Assembly: GCA_028282725.1 (NCBI GenBank)
Contig: JANQHF010000088.1
Location: 1-64,000 of the forward strand
Length of the DNA: 64,000 nt
Source of the DNA: Saprospiraceae bacterium
GTDB lineage: Bacteria > Bacteroidota > Bacteroidia > Chitinophagales > Saprospiraceae
Direction: 5' to 3'
In this document: positions 6,469 through 16,616 of the stretch, in pieces
Layout: every line of letters starts with the position of its first letter
Position numbering within the stretch: the stretch's first letter is position 1
Program-made: the position numbers and the translations under genes
Notes under the pieces: generated by a model
Told to the model about the DNA's origin: nothing
What the model saw: the letters and a program-made list of their open reading frames with translations, nothing else
Database searches by the model: none

Positions 6469-8322
6469 GAATTCGGCAAGTTCCAGCCATCTCATCTCCA
6501 GTTGATCACTGTGGCTTTTTATGTCTCCTAACTCTATGGACAATTTTTCGATAGCCGCCGAATCGGAGAGTCCTGACAAGAATTCACTTTCAATTTCTTT
6601 TTTTCGACTGTTCAAAGCATCTAATTCTCGTTCGATATCTTTTAATTCTTTTTTTTCCAAATAGCTGAGTTTTCTCACCGATTGGATCTGATTCGACGAA
6701 TTCGAACTTTCACTCTTCACTTTCGCAGCATTCGACCGTGACCTGTGATGCTCTTCCTTCCATTCTGAGTAGTTTCCATTGTAATCCTTTATGACACCAC
6801 TCCCCTCAAAAATGAATAAGTGATCCGAACATTTATCAATGAAGTATCGATCGTGTGAAATGACGACCAGACAACCCTTGAATTTGGACAGATAGTCTTC
6901 GAGCACATTTAATGTAAGTACATCAAGATCATTTGTTGGCTCATCAAGAATCAGGAAATTGGGGTTGGACATAAGTACCGTCAAAATCTGCAATCTCTTT
7001 TTCTCGCCTCCACTCAGTTGTTCCACTTGCACTTGATGTTGCTCGGGCTTAAACATAAATTTTTCCAGGAGCGTGACAGCACCTAATTTTTTCCCGTTAC
7101 TCAAAGGAAGGTATTCAGCAATGTCACGGATCAAATCGATGACTTTTTTATTGGAGTCCAGGTCCATTCCATCCTGCCTGAAATAGCCAAATTGAACCGT
7201 TTCGCCTATGACTCTCTTACCGGAATCTAAGGATTGTTTACCACATAAGAGTTCTGCAAAGGTGGATTTGCCACTCCCATTGACACCGCATATTCCAAGT
7301 CTCTCTCCTTTTTTGAACTTATACCAGAAATTCCGTAGTATGATGTTGTCCTCAAAGGATTTCGAGGCGTCATAAAACTCCAGGATCTTCTTACCGAGAC
7401 GGGATGAATCAATATCAATTTTGAAGACATCCTCATATGTAATACTACTCACTTCTTCCTCGAGCTGGTGGAACTCGGAAATCCTGGATTTGGCCTTTGT
7501 CGTCCGTGCCTTTGGTTGTCTTTGCATCCAGGCAAGCTCCTTCAGGTAAAGCTTTTTCGCCTTATCCCTCATGGCATGTTCTTGTTGACTTCTCAGCGCC
7601 TTTTTTTGCAAATAGTCAGAATAATTTCCTGAATATGTGACCACCTGGCCACGATCGAGTTCAAGAATTTTTGTACAGATTCGCTCCAAAAAGTACCTGT
7701 CGTGAGTGACCATTAGAATCGTCAATTGACGCGATTTTAAATAGTTTTCGAGCCACTCAATCATTTCAATATCCAAATGGTTAGTAGGTTCATCAAGTAG
7801 CAAAAGATCTGGCTCACTCAGGATGAGTCTCGCAATGGCCAACCGCTTCTTTTGTCCGCCGCTCATTGATGCCACGACCCGGTCAAAATCAGTCAGGTGT
7901 AATCTATAAAGCAGCTCTTTAATCTTTGCTTCTGTGTCCCATGCTGATCTTCTATCCATCAGCTGAACAGCCTCATCAATTTTGTCAGCATCATTTTCGT
8001 TCATAGCCGAGAGATAAGACCGTAAGGCCAGAATTTTCGGTTGATCGATCCGGAGAATTGTATCAAATATTGAATGTGTCATGGTGAGCTCTGGCTCTTG
8101 AGGCAGATAACCCAGCTTTATATTCTTACTTAAAGTCACCTGACACCGCTCACCCTCAGGAGCCACGATTCCGGCTATGATCTTAAGGAGTGTGGACTTT
8201 CCACTGCCGTTTCTTGCGATCAGAGCAATTCTGTCACCCTTTGAAATTTTCAAATTGATATTGTTAATCAGGGTTTTGGGCCCATAGGACTTTGAAATAT
8301 TTGAGAGTGATACAAATTCCAT
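6463..8322 (-). CDS. ABC-F family ATPase (Uup-like)
   Basis: The 619-residue soluble protein has two ABC domains. The first has Walker A ARNGSGKST, signature MSGGQKKR and Walker B LLLLDEPTNHLD. The second has GVNGSGKST, LSGGEKKR and FLILDEPTNDLD. There are no membrane segments. A charged inter-domain linker (LYLKELAWMQRQPKAR) and a C-terminal coiled coil of about 90 residues match Uup, which acts on ribosomes or branched DNA rather than in transport. It is convergent with and slightly overlaps the TlpA-like gene. The upstream protease gene has its own terminator, so this gene is probably transcribed separately. Confidence 0.88.
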   Translation of the reverse strand: MEFVSLSNISKSYGPKTLINNINLKISKGDRIALIARNGSGKSTLLKIIAGIVAPEGERCQVTLSKNIKLGYLPQEPELTMTHSIFDTILRIDQPKILALRSYLSAMNENDADKIDEAVQLMDRRSAWDTEAKIKELLYRLHLTDFDRVVASMSGGQKKRLAIARLILSEPDLLLLDEPTNHLDIEMIEWLENYLKSRQLTILMVTHDRYFLERICTKILELDRGQVVTYSGNYSDYLQKKALRSQQEHAMRDKAKKLYLKELAWMQRQPKARTTKAKSRISEFHQLEEEVSSITYEDVFKIDIDSSRLGKKILEFYDASKSFEDNIILRNFWYKFKKGERLGICGVNGSGKSTFAELLCGKQSLDSGKRVIGETVQFGYFRQDGMDLDSNKKVIDLIRDIAEYLPLSNGKKLGAVTLLEKFMFKPEQHQVQVEQLSGGEKKRLQILTVLMSNPNFLILDEPTNDLDVLTLNVLEDYLSKFKGCLVVISHDRYFIDKCSDHLFIFEGSGVIKDYNGNYSEWKEEHHRSRSNAAKVKSESSNSSNQIQSVRKLSYLEKKELKDIERELDALNSRKKEIESEFLSGLSDSAAIEKLSIELGDIKSHSDQLEMRWLELAEFL

Positions 8323-8335
8323 TGAAGTTCTTTCC

Positions 8336-8375
8336 TAAATAAAAACGGGTCTAACAAATTGATTTATTAGACCCG
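8336..8375 (-). terminator. Terminator after the tail-specific protease gene
   Basis: On the minus strand the 9-bp stem CGGGTCTAA (8367-8375) / TTAGACCCG (8346-8354) is followed by TTTTTATTT. It lies 21 bp after the protease stop and just before the ABC-F start. Confidence 0.8.
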
Positions 8376-8396
8376 CCTTCAATATATGGATTCCGT

Positions 8397-10535
8397 CTAT
8401 TCCTTACCTTTTGACTCGAGGCTGGTATATGAACCAATATCGATCAAGTCCCGCATGATTGCCAATGATTCTTCGATATAGAAGTCTTTGTTCAATCGAT
8501 CGATCCAATCTTCGTGGGAAGCCCTGGTGGAATCATCAAGGTTTATTCTATACTCATCCTCAGGAAGATGATTGATGGACAGATTTTCAATTCTCGATGT
8601 CATCAAATCATTAAAACCTGCAGTTCTTTTATCCTTGTCATCCAAAAATTCCTGGTGTTCTTCAAGGTTCAGTGAGTAACTGGTCTTAAGCTTATTTTCT
8701 TTATACCATTTGGCTTGTTCGCTAATGAGATTAAATTCCTCCTTCCCTGATATTCTCTGTTCACTCCTTGACTTTAGGTAGTCTTTCTTGCTGACCTTGT
8801 ATACATCCTGATCAAAATCAAGGGAAGAAAGCTGAGACCACTCAAGAGCGTTGGAATATTCCCTTTCACCCACATCGATCAAATTATACCGGTCTGGTAA
8901 GATGACATCCGGAGTGACTCCTTTTAGTTGTGTCGAACCTCCATTGATCCTATAAAATTTTTGCATGGTAAGTTTGACCTGGCCAAGGGGTTTGTAACTG
9001 GTATTTCCTCTTACAGCCCTATCCAGATCAATAAATCTTTGAACCGTCCCTTTTCCGAAGGACTGACTTCCGACGATCACAGCGCGATCATAGTCTTGCA
9101 TGGCTGCGGCCAAAATCTCGGAAGCAGAGGCACTGAATGAATTAATCAGGACAATGAGGGGACCGGAATACTGCACATCCGAATCTTCATCTTTATAAAT
9201 GTAAGGTTTTCTCTCTCTTGGTTTCACCTGCACAATCGGGCCATCTTCGATAAATAAACCAGTCATGTCCACTACATCCTTAAGAGAGCCCCCACCATTA
9301 TTTCGAAGATCCAAAATGATTCCGTTTACATTTTGTGCCTTTAGTTTATTAATTTCCTTTGCCACATCAGCTGCACAACTATTTCCCTGAGCACCTTCAA
9401 AGCTGCTGTAGAATTTGGGGAGATCTATGTATCCAATATTTTCAATCAGACCATGATAGTCAAGAATTGCGGATTTTGCAAAGATCTCCTGCGTGTTGAT
9501 CAAATCTCTTTCCAACTCTACTTCGATCAATGACCCGTCTTTCTTTTTGATCGTCAGGTTCACAATGGTTCCTTTCTTTCCCCGGATCATACTTACAACA
9601 TCGTCAAGTCGCATTCCGAAGACGTCAACAGGTTCTTCTCCCTTCTGGGCCACCTTGGTAATGAAATCATTTACATCGATCTGTTTGTTTTTCCAAACTG
9701 GTCCACCGGGAACGATCTGAACCACTTTGGTCAGGTCTCCATCTGCCTGAAGCCGGGCACCAATTCCCTCGAGCTTACCCCCCATTTTTATATCAAAATC
9801 CTGTTTTTCTTTTGGATTGTAGTAATCAGAGTGAGGATCAAAGAGATGTGCAATAGTATTGAGATAAGCCTCAAACCGGTCCGATCTTCGAACTTTGATG
9901 AATGACTTGAACCATTTCTCATAATCCCTTAGTGTTTCCTTTCTTGCTTCTTCCTCTAATTCCGTAAAAGATTTGATATCCATGTCATCCAATTCGGATT
10001 CGTCATTCTCCTGTTCGGAAATCTTATGACTCAATTTGGTCATGACTTCATACTTGAGCAGTTTTCGCCATCGATCTTTCAACTCTTCATCATTCAATAC
10101 CCAGTCTTTCTTCTCTGCATCAAATTCAACTGTTTCTTTCAATTTGAAATCGAGCGGCCGTTCAAGAATTTCAGTAAAAATTTCGTCAACCATGTCGATT
10201 CGTGCTTCGAGCAAGTCAGTCGCAAGGTCAAAGAACTCAAACGATCCTGACTGGATGTGGTCATCGATGAGCGATCTGTAAGCGGACAATTGATCGAGAT
10301 CTTCCTGGGTAAGGAATCTCTTTCTACTATCGACATAGCTTAGAAAAAGATCGAAAGCCTCGTTAGAGAATTCATCGTTTAAATCTTCCGGAGAGTAGTG
10401 ATATTGATTCAGGATGGTCAATACTGCATTCTGAATCACCTTTTCTTTAGCCGGATCGGAATGGTCATCATTCAAGAATGATCCAAACAATAAACTGATA
10501 CTACCCAGAAAGGTGAAAACGATCAACTTAAACAT
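8397..10535 (-). CDS. prc: C-terminal (tail-specific) processing protease, S41 family
   Basis: The exported serine protease has 712 residues. In order it has a signal peptide, an N-terminal helical Tsp domain, a PDZ domain (KLEGIGARLQ...VDVFGMRLDDVVSMIRG) and an S41 catalytic core. The core carries LDLRNNGGG, the nucleophile Ser in SFSASASE and the general base Lys in SFGKGTVQ. A C-terminal charged domain typical of Prc/Tsp follows. It degrades or trims periplasmic proteins from their C-termini. ATG at 10535 was chosen over a TTG at 10562 because it places the signal peptide at the N-terminus. Its transcript ends at the terminator 8336-8375. Confidence 0.92.
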   Translation of the reverse strand: MFKLIVFTFLGSISLLFGSFLNDDHSDPAKEKVIQNAVLTILNQYHYSPEDLNDEFSNEAFDLFLSYVDSRKRFLTQEDLDQLSAYRSLIDDHIQSGSFEFFDLATDLLEARIDMVDEIFTEILERPLDFKLKETVEFDAEKKDWVLNDEELKDRWRKLLKYEVMTKLSHKISEQENDESELDDMDIKSFTELEEEARKETLRDYEKWFKSFIKVRRSDRFEAYLNTIAHLFDPHSDYYNPKEKQDFDIKMGGKLEGIGARLQADGDLTKVVQIVPGGPVWKNKQIDVNDFITKVAQKGEEPVDVFGMRLDDVVSMIRGKKGTIVNLTIKKKDGSLIEVELERDLINTQEIFAKSAILDYHGLIENIGYIDLPKFYSSFEGAQGNSCAADVAKEINKLKAQNVNGIILDLRNNGGGSLKDVVDMTGLFIEDGPIVQVKPRERKPYIYKDEDSDVQYSGPLIVLINSFSASASEILAAAMQDYDRAVIVGSQSFGKGTVQRFIDLDRAVRGNTSYKPLGQVKLTMQKFYRINGGSTQLKGVTPDVILPDRYNLIDVGEREYSNALEWSQLSSLDFDQDVYKVSKKDYLKSRSEQRISGKEEFNLISEQAKWYKENKLKTSYSLNLEEHQEFLDDKDKRTAGFNDLMTSRIENLSINHLPEDEYRINLDDSTRASHEDWIDRLNKDFYIEESLAIMRDLIDIGSYTSLESKGKE

Positions 10536-10684
10536 AGTGGGATATTTGTTCTTTAACGCCAATTACTATATCAATATACATGTTTAATGCCAAAACAGAA
10601 CCGGTGTTGTTTATTTAGTGGGAAATTAACTAAAGAATAACAACGGTAGATTCCGTTCAGGAAATTGACACAGTACAAAAGACC

Positions 10685-12853
10685 CTAAAGGAACGGAGCG
10701 ATCACCAGCGCAACAACGGACATCAACTTGAGCAGAATATTCAAAGAAGGTCCGGAAGTATCTTTGAATGGATCTCCGACAGTGTCCCCTACTACGGTTG
10801 CCTTATGCGGATCGGATCCTTTATGATATTCGACTCCCTGGATGTTTACTCCTTCTTCAAACATTTTTTTCGCATTGTCCCATGCACCCCCCGCATTGGA
10901 CTGGAAAATTGCCATGAGTACACCGCAGACAGTTACGCCTGCCAACAGACCTCCAAGCATTTCAGCCTGACCTAAAAATCCAACAAGAACAGGGGAAGAA
11001 ATAGCAACAAGTCCGGGTAAGATCATCTCCCGGATAGAAGCGCGGGTCGAAATTTCCACACACTTTCCATATTCGGCTTTACCGTCTGCGGCTTCAAAAG
11101 TCCTTTTATCATCATCTGACCACTCATCAAATTCTTTCCCCTCATTACTATTCATTACCGCCAGGGCCGCCTTTAACTCGGGTATGGAAGAAAATTGCCT
11201 TCTTACCTCCTTGATCATATCCATCGCAGCGCGACCTACTGCATTCATGGAAAGAGCGGAGAACAAGAACGGAAGCATTCCTCCTAAAAACAATCCCGCA
11301 AGGACACGAGGTTTTGAGATATCAATAGATTCGATTTCGGCAGTGGTCATGAAAGCGGCAAAAAGAGCCAAAGCTGTAAGAGCTGCTGATCCGATCGCAA
11401 AACCTTTACCGATGGCGGCAGTTGTATTCCCTACAGCATCCAGCTTGTCTGTTCTTTGTCTTACTTCCTTGGGCAGCTCGGCCATTTCAGCGATTCCCCC
11501 TGCATTATCGGATACAGGTCCATATGCATCAACCGCCAGTTGAATGCCTGTATTACTAAGCATTCCGACAGCCGCAATAGCTATACCGTACAACCCGGCA
11601 AAGTGATGGGCCCCTATGATCGCAGCAACTAAAACCAATATTGGCAAAGCGGTAGATTGCATACCCACTCCCAATCCTGCAATGATATTTGTAGCAGAAC
11701 CCGTCAACGATTGATTGACGATACTCTTAACTGGCCGGGTTCCCGTCCCGGTGTAAAATTCAGTTATTACTCCTATTAACACACCGGCAACCAGACCAAA
11801 AATAACAGCCCAGAAAACACCCATTGAAGTATATTCTACACCGCCTACTGTCCATGTGGCTGGTAAAATTGCCCGGACGGCAAGAAAGGTAACAATCAAC
11901 ATGATGCCCACGCTGATGTATTCACCCCTGTTCAATGCAGATTGTGGATTTCCTCCTTCGGAGACACGAACGAAGAACGTACCAATGATGGAAGTGATGA
12001 TCCCAATCGATGCCAGGACCAAAGGAAGGATGACTGCGGAGAGTCCGCCAAAATTATCCGACCAGCCAGTACTGCCCATTAAAGCTGCACCCAAGACCAT
12101 CGTACCAATAATCGAACCCACATAAGATTCAAACAGATCAGCTCCCATACCCGCAACATCTCCGACATTGTCACCAACATTATCGGCAATAGTTGCCGGA
12201 TTGAGTGGGTGATCTTCAGGAATACCGGCTTCGACCTTTCCGACCAAATCAGCTCCTACATCAGCTGCCTTGGTATAAATACCTCCTCCAACACGGGCGA
12301 AAAGCGCAATCGAAGATGCCCCAAATGAAAAACCGATCAGGACATTGATGACTTTTTCAACGCTGCTCATGTCTGAGACACCAAACATATTTGAGTAGAG
12401 CATGAACAGGACACCTAAACCAAGTACACCTAAGCCGACAACCCCTAATCCCATCACTGCTCCACCGGCAAAGGCAACTTCTAATGCTTTTCCCAAGCTC
12501 GTCCTTGCTGCATTTGTCGTTCTGACGTTTGCCTTTGTGGCAACCTTCATACCGATAAAACCGGCCAATGCACTGCATATGGCCCCAAGGATAAATGACA
12601 AGGCAACCAATGGGTGTGAACCTTCAGTTCTGCCGCTCAATGCCAATAAGATGGCAACGGCTATAACGAAAATAGACAGGACCCGATATTCTGCCTTCAA
12701 AAAAGCCATGGCTCCTTCAGATATATTGTCTGCGATCTTTGCCATTCGGTCATTTCCAACATCTTGCCTGGATACCCATGAAGATTTCCAAAAAGTATAC
12801 AGAAGAGCAATGACTCCGAATACAGGTATGATATAGGTGATATTTTCAGACAT
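10685..12853 (-). CDS. hppA: Membrane-bound ion-translocating pyrophosphatase
   Basis: The 722-residue, roughly 16-helix membrane protein uses pyrophosphate hydrolysis to pump H+ or Na+. Signature blocks are visible: [42 protein letters not shown] and, near the C-terminus, [22 protein letters not shown]. The [10 protein letters not shown] segment has Ala where K+-independent enzymes have Lys, pointing to the K+-dependent class. The ion pumped cannot be fixed from sequence alone. The length is normal. It is transcribed on its own from a promoter at 12910-12938, divergent from the metal-regulator gene. Confidence 0.95.
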   Translation of the reverse strand: MSENITYIIPVFGVIALLYTFWKSSWVSRQDVGNDRMAKIADNISEGAMAFLKAEYRVLSIFVIAVAILLALSGRTEGSHPLVALSFILGAICSALAGFIGMKVATKANVRTTNAARTSLGKALEVAFAGGAVMGLGVVGLGVLGLGVLFMLYSNMFGVSDMSSVEKVINVLIGFSFGASSIALFARVGGGIYTKAADVGADLVGKVEAGIPEDHPLNPATIADNVGDNVGDVAGMGADLFESYVGSIIGTMVLGAALMGSTGWSDNFGGLSAVILPLVLASIGIITSIIGTFFVRVSEGGNPQSALNRGEYISVGIMLIVTFLAVRAILPATWTVGGVEYTSMGVFWAVIFGLVAGVLIGVITEFYTGTGTRPVKSIVNQSLTGSATNIIAGLGVGMQSTALPILVLVAAIIGAHHFAGLYGIAIAAVGMLSNTGIQLAVDAYGPVSDNAGGIAEMAELPKEVRQRTDKLDAVGNTTAAIGKGFAIGSAALTALALFAAFMTTAEIESIDISKPRVLAGLFLGGMLPFLFSALSMNAVGRAAMDMIKEVRRQFSSIPELKAALAVMNSNEGKEFDEWSDDDKRTFEAADGKAEYGKCVEISTRASIREMILPGLVAISSPVLVGFLGQAEMLGGLLAGVTVCGVLMAIFQSNAGGAWDNAKKMFEEGVNIQGVEYHKGSDPHKATVVGDTVGDPFKDTSGPSLNILLKLMSVVALVIAPFL

Positions 12854-12909
12854 TTACAACTAGATTTAGATATTAATTACGATTGATTTCTACCTGATTT
12901 ACAGGCGTG

Positions 12910-12938
12910 CAAATGTAACGCTATTTTGATGATTACAA
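12910..12938 (-). promoter_or_regulatory. Promoter of the pyrophosphatase gene
   Basis: On the minus strand TTG (12936-12938), 18 nt, then TACATTTG (12910-12917) fits the Bacteroidota consensus. It leaves a leader of about 50 nt before the start codon at 12853. Confidence 0.65.
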
Positions 12939-13036
12939 AGACAACAAATCACTAAGTTGACGTCGATGGCAGGCGAATTATTCATAGACAATTCACAGAT
13001 CTCATGTAAATAAAATTAAAACAGTATAAAATTATT

Positions 13037-13064
13037 TTTAGATAAGCCTAAATTCTTATCTTTG
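13037..13064 (+). promoter_or_regulatory. DtxR/MntR-type operator and -7 element of the metal operon
   Basis: TTTAG-ATAAGC-CTAAA (13037-13052) is an inverted repeat of the DtxR/MntR/IdeR operator style (TTAGG...CCTAA). It is followed at 13057-13064 by TATCTTTG, an exact TAnnTTTG -7 box. The regulator's ATG at 13069 is only four bases further, so the mRNA would be leaderless. The operator covers the expected -10 to -30 region, consistent with autorepression when metal is plentiful. Confidence 0.6.
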
Positions 13065-13068
13065 TCGT

Positions 13069-13746
13069 ATGGATATAGACCTGACGGCAACGGAAGAAAA
13101 CTATCTAAAGGCCATATATAAGGCAAATGAGTCTTCGTCTTCACTGGCAAGTACCAATACGATTGCCCGATACTTAAGCACTTCGGCCGCATCGGTAACC
13201 GACATGATGAAAAAGCTTTCGCAGAAGAACCTGGTAATCTATCAGAAGTATCACGGAGTAAAACTTAGCCAGGAGGGAAGCCGGTTGGCCACGGCTCTTG
13301 TACGCAAACACAGACTGTGGGAAACATTTTTAGTTGAAAAACTGGGATTTTCATGGGAAGAAGTGCACGACATCGCCGAACAACTCGAACATGTTCGATC
13401 CAATGAACTCGTAGATCGGCTGGATCAGTTTCTGGATTATCCAAAATACGATCCCCACGGAGATCCCATACCTAGTGCAGATGGAAAATTTACGCTCAGG
13501 GAAAGGATTGCATTGTCCAATTTGTCAATTGGTGAGTCCTCAATACTGGTAGGTGTCAAACATCACGACAAGGTCTTCCTGGACTATTTAAATCAAAACA
13601 GGATCAATATAGGTGTAACCATGAATATCCTTAGTAAGTCACTTTACGACCACTCGATTCGCGTCCTCATAGAAAACGAAACGGAAATATTGGTGACCGA
13701 CGAAACGGCGAAAAATTTACTGGTTCGCAAATTATCAGCGGATTGA
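13069..13746 (+). CDS. mntR: DtxR/MntR-family metal-dependent transcriptional regulator
   Basis: The 225-residue protein starts with the family's winged-helix (TATEENYLKAIYKA; recognition helix around STSAASVTDMMKKLSQKNLV). It continues with the metal-binding dimerisation domain (VRKHRLWETFL, EEVHDIAEQLEH, DYPKYDPHGDPIP). A C-terminal FeoA/SH3-like domain follows, so it is the long DtxR type. It senses Mn2+ or Fe2+ and represses uptake genes. A matching palindrome lies directly upstream. The stop codon overlaps the TTG start of the metal-binding protein gene, so they form an operon. The symbol is by family resemblance; iron specificity is equally possible. Confidence 0.85.
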   Translation: MDIDLTATEENYLKAIYKANESSSSLASTNTIARYLSTSAASVTDMMKKLSQKNLVIYQKYHGVKLSQEGSRLATALVRKHRLWETFLVEKLGFSWEEVHDIAEQLEHVRSNELVDRLDQFLDYPKYDPHGDPIPSADGKFTLRERIALSNLSIGESSILVGVKHHDKVFLDYLNQNRINIGVTMNILSKSLYDHSIRVLIENETEILVTDETAKNLLVRKLSAD

Positions 13747-14729
13747 GACTCCTCATTGTCATATTGTATATAGTTGGTTGCTCAATGAGTCTCAGAGCAC
13801 AGGATAGAAAATTAGTCATTGCCTCTGCTTCAATGATCGCAGATATAGCGGCTAATATCATCCGGGAAAAGCACGACATTGAGATGATCGTACCTATTGG
13901 AGGAGATCCTCATCTTCACGAACCTACACCGAGGGATGCCAGGTTGGTCGCTGCGGCGGATCTCATTCTTGTGAACGGACTCACCTTTGAAGGTTGGATC
14001 AACGAATTAATTCAGAATTCCGGAACAGAGGCCGTAACTGTTACTGTCACCGAAAATATTCCGGTATTGACGAGTCAAACATATCGAAACTCTTCGGATC
14101 CTCATGCGTGGATGGACGCCTCAAATGGAATAATCTATGCTGAAAACATACGGAATGCCATTTCGCAACTTGATCCTGAAAATGAATCCATTTATAGTAA
14201 AAACCTGGAACAGTATACTGAACAACTGAGCAAGCTCGACGAGAACATCGCCCGGCAAATCAAATCCATCCCAGGTGAAAAGAGAGTATTAATCACTTCA
14301 CATGATGCCTTCCAATATTACGGCAAGAGATATAATATTCAATTGGAAGCTATAATGGGTATTTCGACCGAAGCAGATGCCCAGACCAGCGATATTATGA
14401 GAGTCAATAAGGTCATTCGAGAGAAGAAGATTCCCGCCGTTTTTATAGAAAGTACGATCAACCCGAAATTGATGGAACAGTTGGCGGCGGATAACAGGGT
14501 GGTTATCGGGGGGAAACTCTATGCCGATTCATTGGGTGATCAAGACAGTCCTGCTAGCACGTATATCGACATGCTCCGGCATAATACATCAACCATTGTT
14601 AAGGCATTGACATCAGATTCAACCCAACTGATCGAAAATCAGAGCCGACCAAATTATGTTTTTTTGATCTTGCTCGGGGTAATTTTGGTAGCAGGCCTCT
14701 TCATGGCAATTTTTTACTTCAACAGATAA
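13743..14729 (+). CDS. Metal ABC transporter substrate-binding protein (TroA/ZnuA type) with C-terminal membrane anchor
   Basis: The 328-residue cluster A-I solute-binding protein captures Zn2+, Mn2+ or Fe2+. Metal-ligand motifs are in place: His in DPHLHEPTP, His in DPHAWMD, His in TSHDAFQYYG and Asp in YADSLGD. The TTG start overlaps the regulator's stop; the signal segment includes IVGC, a possible lipobox. Unusually, the C-terminus carries a strong membrane segment (about residues 303-325, FLILLGVILVAGLFMAIFYF), which standard TroA-like proteins lack. It is followed directly by the ABC ATPase gene. No permease gene is present nearby. Confidence 0.85.
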   Translation: MRLLIVILYIVGCSMSLRAQDRKLVIASASMIADIAANIIREKHDIEMIVPIGGDPHLHEPTPRDARLVAAADLILVNGLTFEGWINELIQNSGTEAVTVTVTENIPVLTSQTYRNSSDPHAWMDASNGIIYAENIRNAISQLDPENESIYSKNLEQYTEQLSKLDENIARQIKSIPGEKRVLITSHDAFQYYGKRYNIQLEAIMGISTEADAQTSDIMRVNKVIREKKIPAVFIESTINPKLMEQLAADNRVVIGGKLYADSLGDQDSPASTYIDMLRHNTSTIVKALTSDSTQLIENQSRPNYVFLILLGVILVAGLFMAIFYFNR

Positions 14730-15491
14730 ATGATGTCATTTCCAATCATTGACATAAAAGGTCTTTCGGTTTCCTACGAACGCAAAAGAGTTCTGTCCAA
14801 TATTTATTTGAAAATCGAAAGCGGATATATCTATGGCCTTGTCGGTCCAAACGGAGCAGGTAAATCGACCCTGTTTCGTGCAATTCTCGGAATTATCCGC
14901 CCGAATAGTGGTAGGATATTGATCAACAGTAAAGACATCGAGCAATCCAGAAAATTGATTGCCTATGTCCCGCAGAAAGATGACATCGATTGGGATTTTC
15001 CAGCTACCGTGCGAGATGTAGTTTTAATGGGGCGTTACCCGCATAAAAGATTGTTTCAAAGACTGGATAAAAATGATCATCGGATTGCGGCCGAAGCAAT
15101 GGAAAGACTAGGCATTACCGAATTGGCCAATCGTCAGATCGGAGCCCTTTCCGGGGGGCAGCAACAACGTGTATTCATAGCCCGTTCCATTTGCCAGCAA
15201 GCCGATATATTTCTTATGGACGAACCCTTCGTGGGAGTCGATATGATGACTGAGCATAAGATTGTGGATATCATGCGCGAACTCGCTCGTCAAGGAAAAA
15301 CCATTATAGTCGTGCATCATGACCTGGGATCGGTAGAAGAATACTTCGAACGAGTAATCCTCCTCAACCAGCGATTGATCGCATACGGGGATACATCATC
15401 CATTTTTACCCGCGAAAACATCACGATGACCTACGCTCCTCAAATGAAGATCTTACAGGACATCGGCCTCATTGACCAGGAAAATTTATAG
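14730..15491 (+). CDS. Metal ABC transporter ATP-binding protein (TroB/ZnuC type)
   Basis: The 253-residue ATPase subunit has Walker A GPNGAGKST, Q-loop YVPQKDDIDWDFP, signature LSGGQQQRV, Walker B IFLMDEPF and H-loop VVHHD. The DDIDWDFPATVRDVVLMGRYPH segment is typical of manganese/zinc/iron ABC ATPases. It directly follows the substrate-binding gene with no gap. The expected next gene, the TroC/MntB-type permease, is absent: a convergent glycosyltransferase ends two bases after this stop. The permease must be encoded elsewhere or has been lost. Confidence 0.9.
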   Translation: MMSFPIIDIKGLSVSYERKRVLSNIYLKIESGYIYGLVGPNGAGKSTLFRAILGIIRPNSGRILINSKDIEQSRKLIAYVPQKDDIDWDFPATVRDVVLMGRYPHKRLFQRLDKNDHRIAAEAMERLGITELANRQIGALSGGQQQRVFIARSICQQADIFLMDEPFVGVDMMTEHKIVDIMRELARQGKTIIVVHHDLGSVEEYFERVILLNQRLIAYGDTSSIFTRENITMTYAPQMKILQDIGLIDQENL

Positions 15492-15492
15492 A

Positions 15493-16614
15493 TCATCTCA
15501 CGTTTCTGCCTTTCCAACTATATCCTGGAAAGAAGATACCTGACAATCCAAAATAGATAATGTATACCACATGACCCAATGAATAGAATATAGACTCCAC
15601 AAATGATACCTCATCATTAAAGAATGGGACGGAATTTCTCAAGAGTAGGTGGTCCATTGCGAATTTGATAATCAAGAGAATAACGAATCCCGGCCAAAAG
15701 GAAGAACTAAAGAATACACCTAGGACTAAGAGGACAACAAGGGTCAATTGATAAATAAAATTGAAACCGGCAAGCAGCTTCAAGCCATTCCATCGGTAGT
15801 CTGTAGTTTTCGAAGCCCATCTCTTTCTTTGAATTATTAATTTTGACAATGATAATTCCACTGAAGTCTTAACCATAGCTTCACTGTCCTTTACGAATGA
15901 GACAGGATGTCTGTTGCGTACGGCATAGTCAATAAGAAAAATATCATCACCTGAAGATCTGGGAAGTCGATCACCCTTTACGAATTCCTGATAAAGGCTG
16001 CGTTTATAAACCATATTTGCCGCATTCGCACTAAACCAGTAATTCGAATTGATTCCAACCATAGTCCCCATCATCGTCAAAATATTATCAAGGACTTGCC
16101 ACCTGGTAAGCTTCGACGGTCGCCCGTACAATGCAATAACTCCAGTGGCCAAATCATGTAAAAACATTTCAGCTGACATTCGGCGAATCCATCCGGGCGG
16201 GCAGATACAATCACCATCCGTCTGAAGTATCACATCATATTTGGCATATTGAATGGCCAAATGCTGCCCTGCCTTTTTATATGCACCATGAAATGCGGCT
16301 GCATCGTTTTCAGTCAATTCAAGAATCCGCAGATTGGAAATATTCAATTTCCTGGCAACTGCTACGGTATTGTCCTGGGAATGGTCGTTGACCAATATGA
16401 TTTCGAATTTCTCTCGAGGATAGTCATTATTCGAAATTGATTGCAGACACTGAGCTATATGCTCAGACTCATTTCTGGCAATGATGATAATGCTTACATG
16501 CGGAAGGTCTTGCGTATCATGATTGGCGTCACGCTGCTGTCGCCATCGGGTGATACAAAGAATGGACAATGACGTGTATGCGATCGATAGAAGTAGGATA
16601 TACGCGATAAACAA
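15493..16614 (-). CDS. Membrane glycosyltransferase, GT2 family
   Basis: The 373-residue protein has an N-terminal membrane helix and a GT-A domain with HVSIIIIARNES, VNDHSQDNT and DGDC (DxD-like metal site). A GDD motif (SSGDDIFLI) and QRKRW (the QxxRW motif of processive GT2 enzymes) follow, then two or three C-terminal membrane helices. It likely transfers a sugar from a nucleotide donor to a lipid or growing polysaccharide on the inner membrane. The acceptor is unknown. The apparent start is TTG at 16614, just after a perfect 12-bp hairpin that spans the end of the preceding gene; this could regulate translation. Confidence 0.82.
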   Translation of the reverse strand: MFIAYILLLSIAYTSLSILCITRWRQQRDANHDTQDLPHVSIIIIARNESEHIAQCLQSISNNDYPREKFEIILVNDHSQDNTVAVARKLNISNLRILELTENDAAAFHGAYKKAGQHLAIQYAKYDVILQTDGDCICPPGWIRRMSAEMFLHDLATGVIALYGRPSKLTRWQVLDNILTMMGTMVGINSNYWFSANAANMVYKRSLYQEFVKGDRLPRSSGDDIFLIDYAVRNRHPVSFVKDSEAMVKTSVELSLSKLIIQRKRWASKTTDYRWNGLKLLAGFNFIYQLTLVVLLVLGVFFSSSFWPGFVILLIIKFAMDHLLLRNSVPFFNDEVSFVESIFYSLGHVVYIIYFGLSGIFFPGYSWKGRNVR

Positions 16615-16616
16615 GG

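Noticed and set aside
10640..10656. Terminator after the pyrophosphatase gene (AACGG/CCGTT)
   Set aside because: Only a 5-bp stem with an interrupted T-run; too weak to call.
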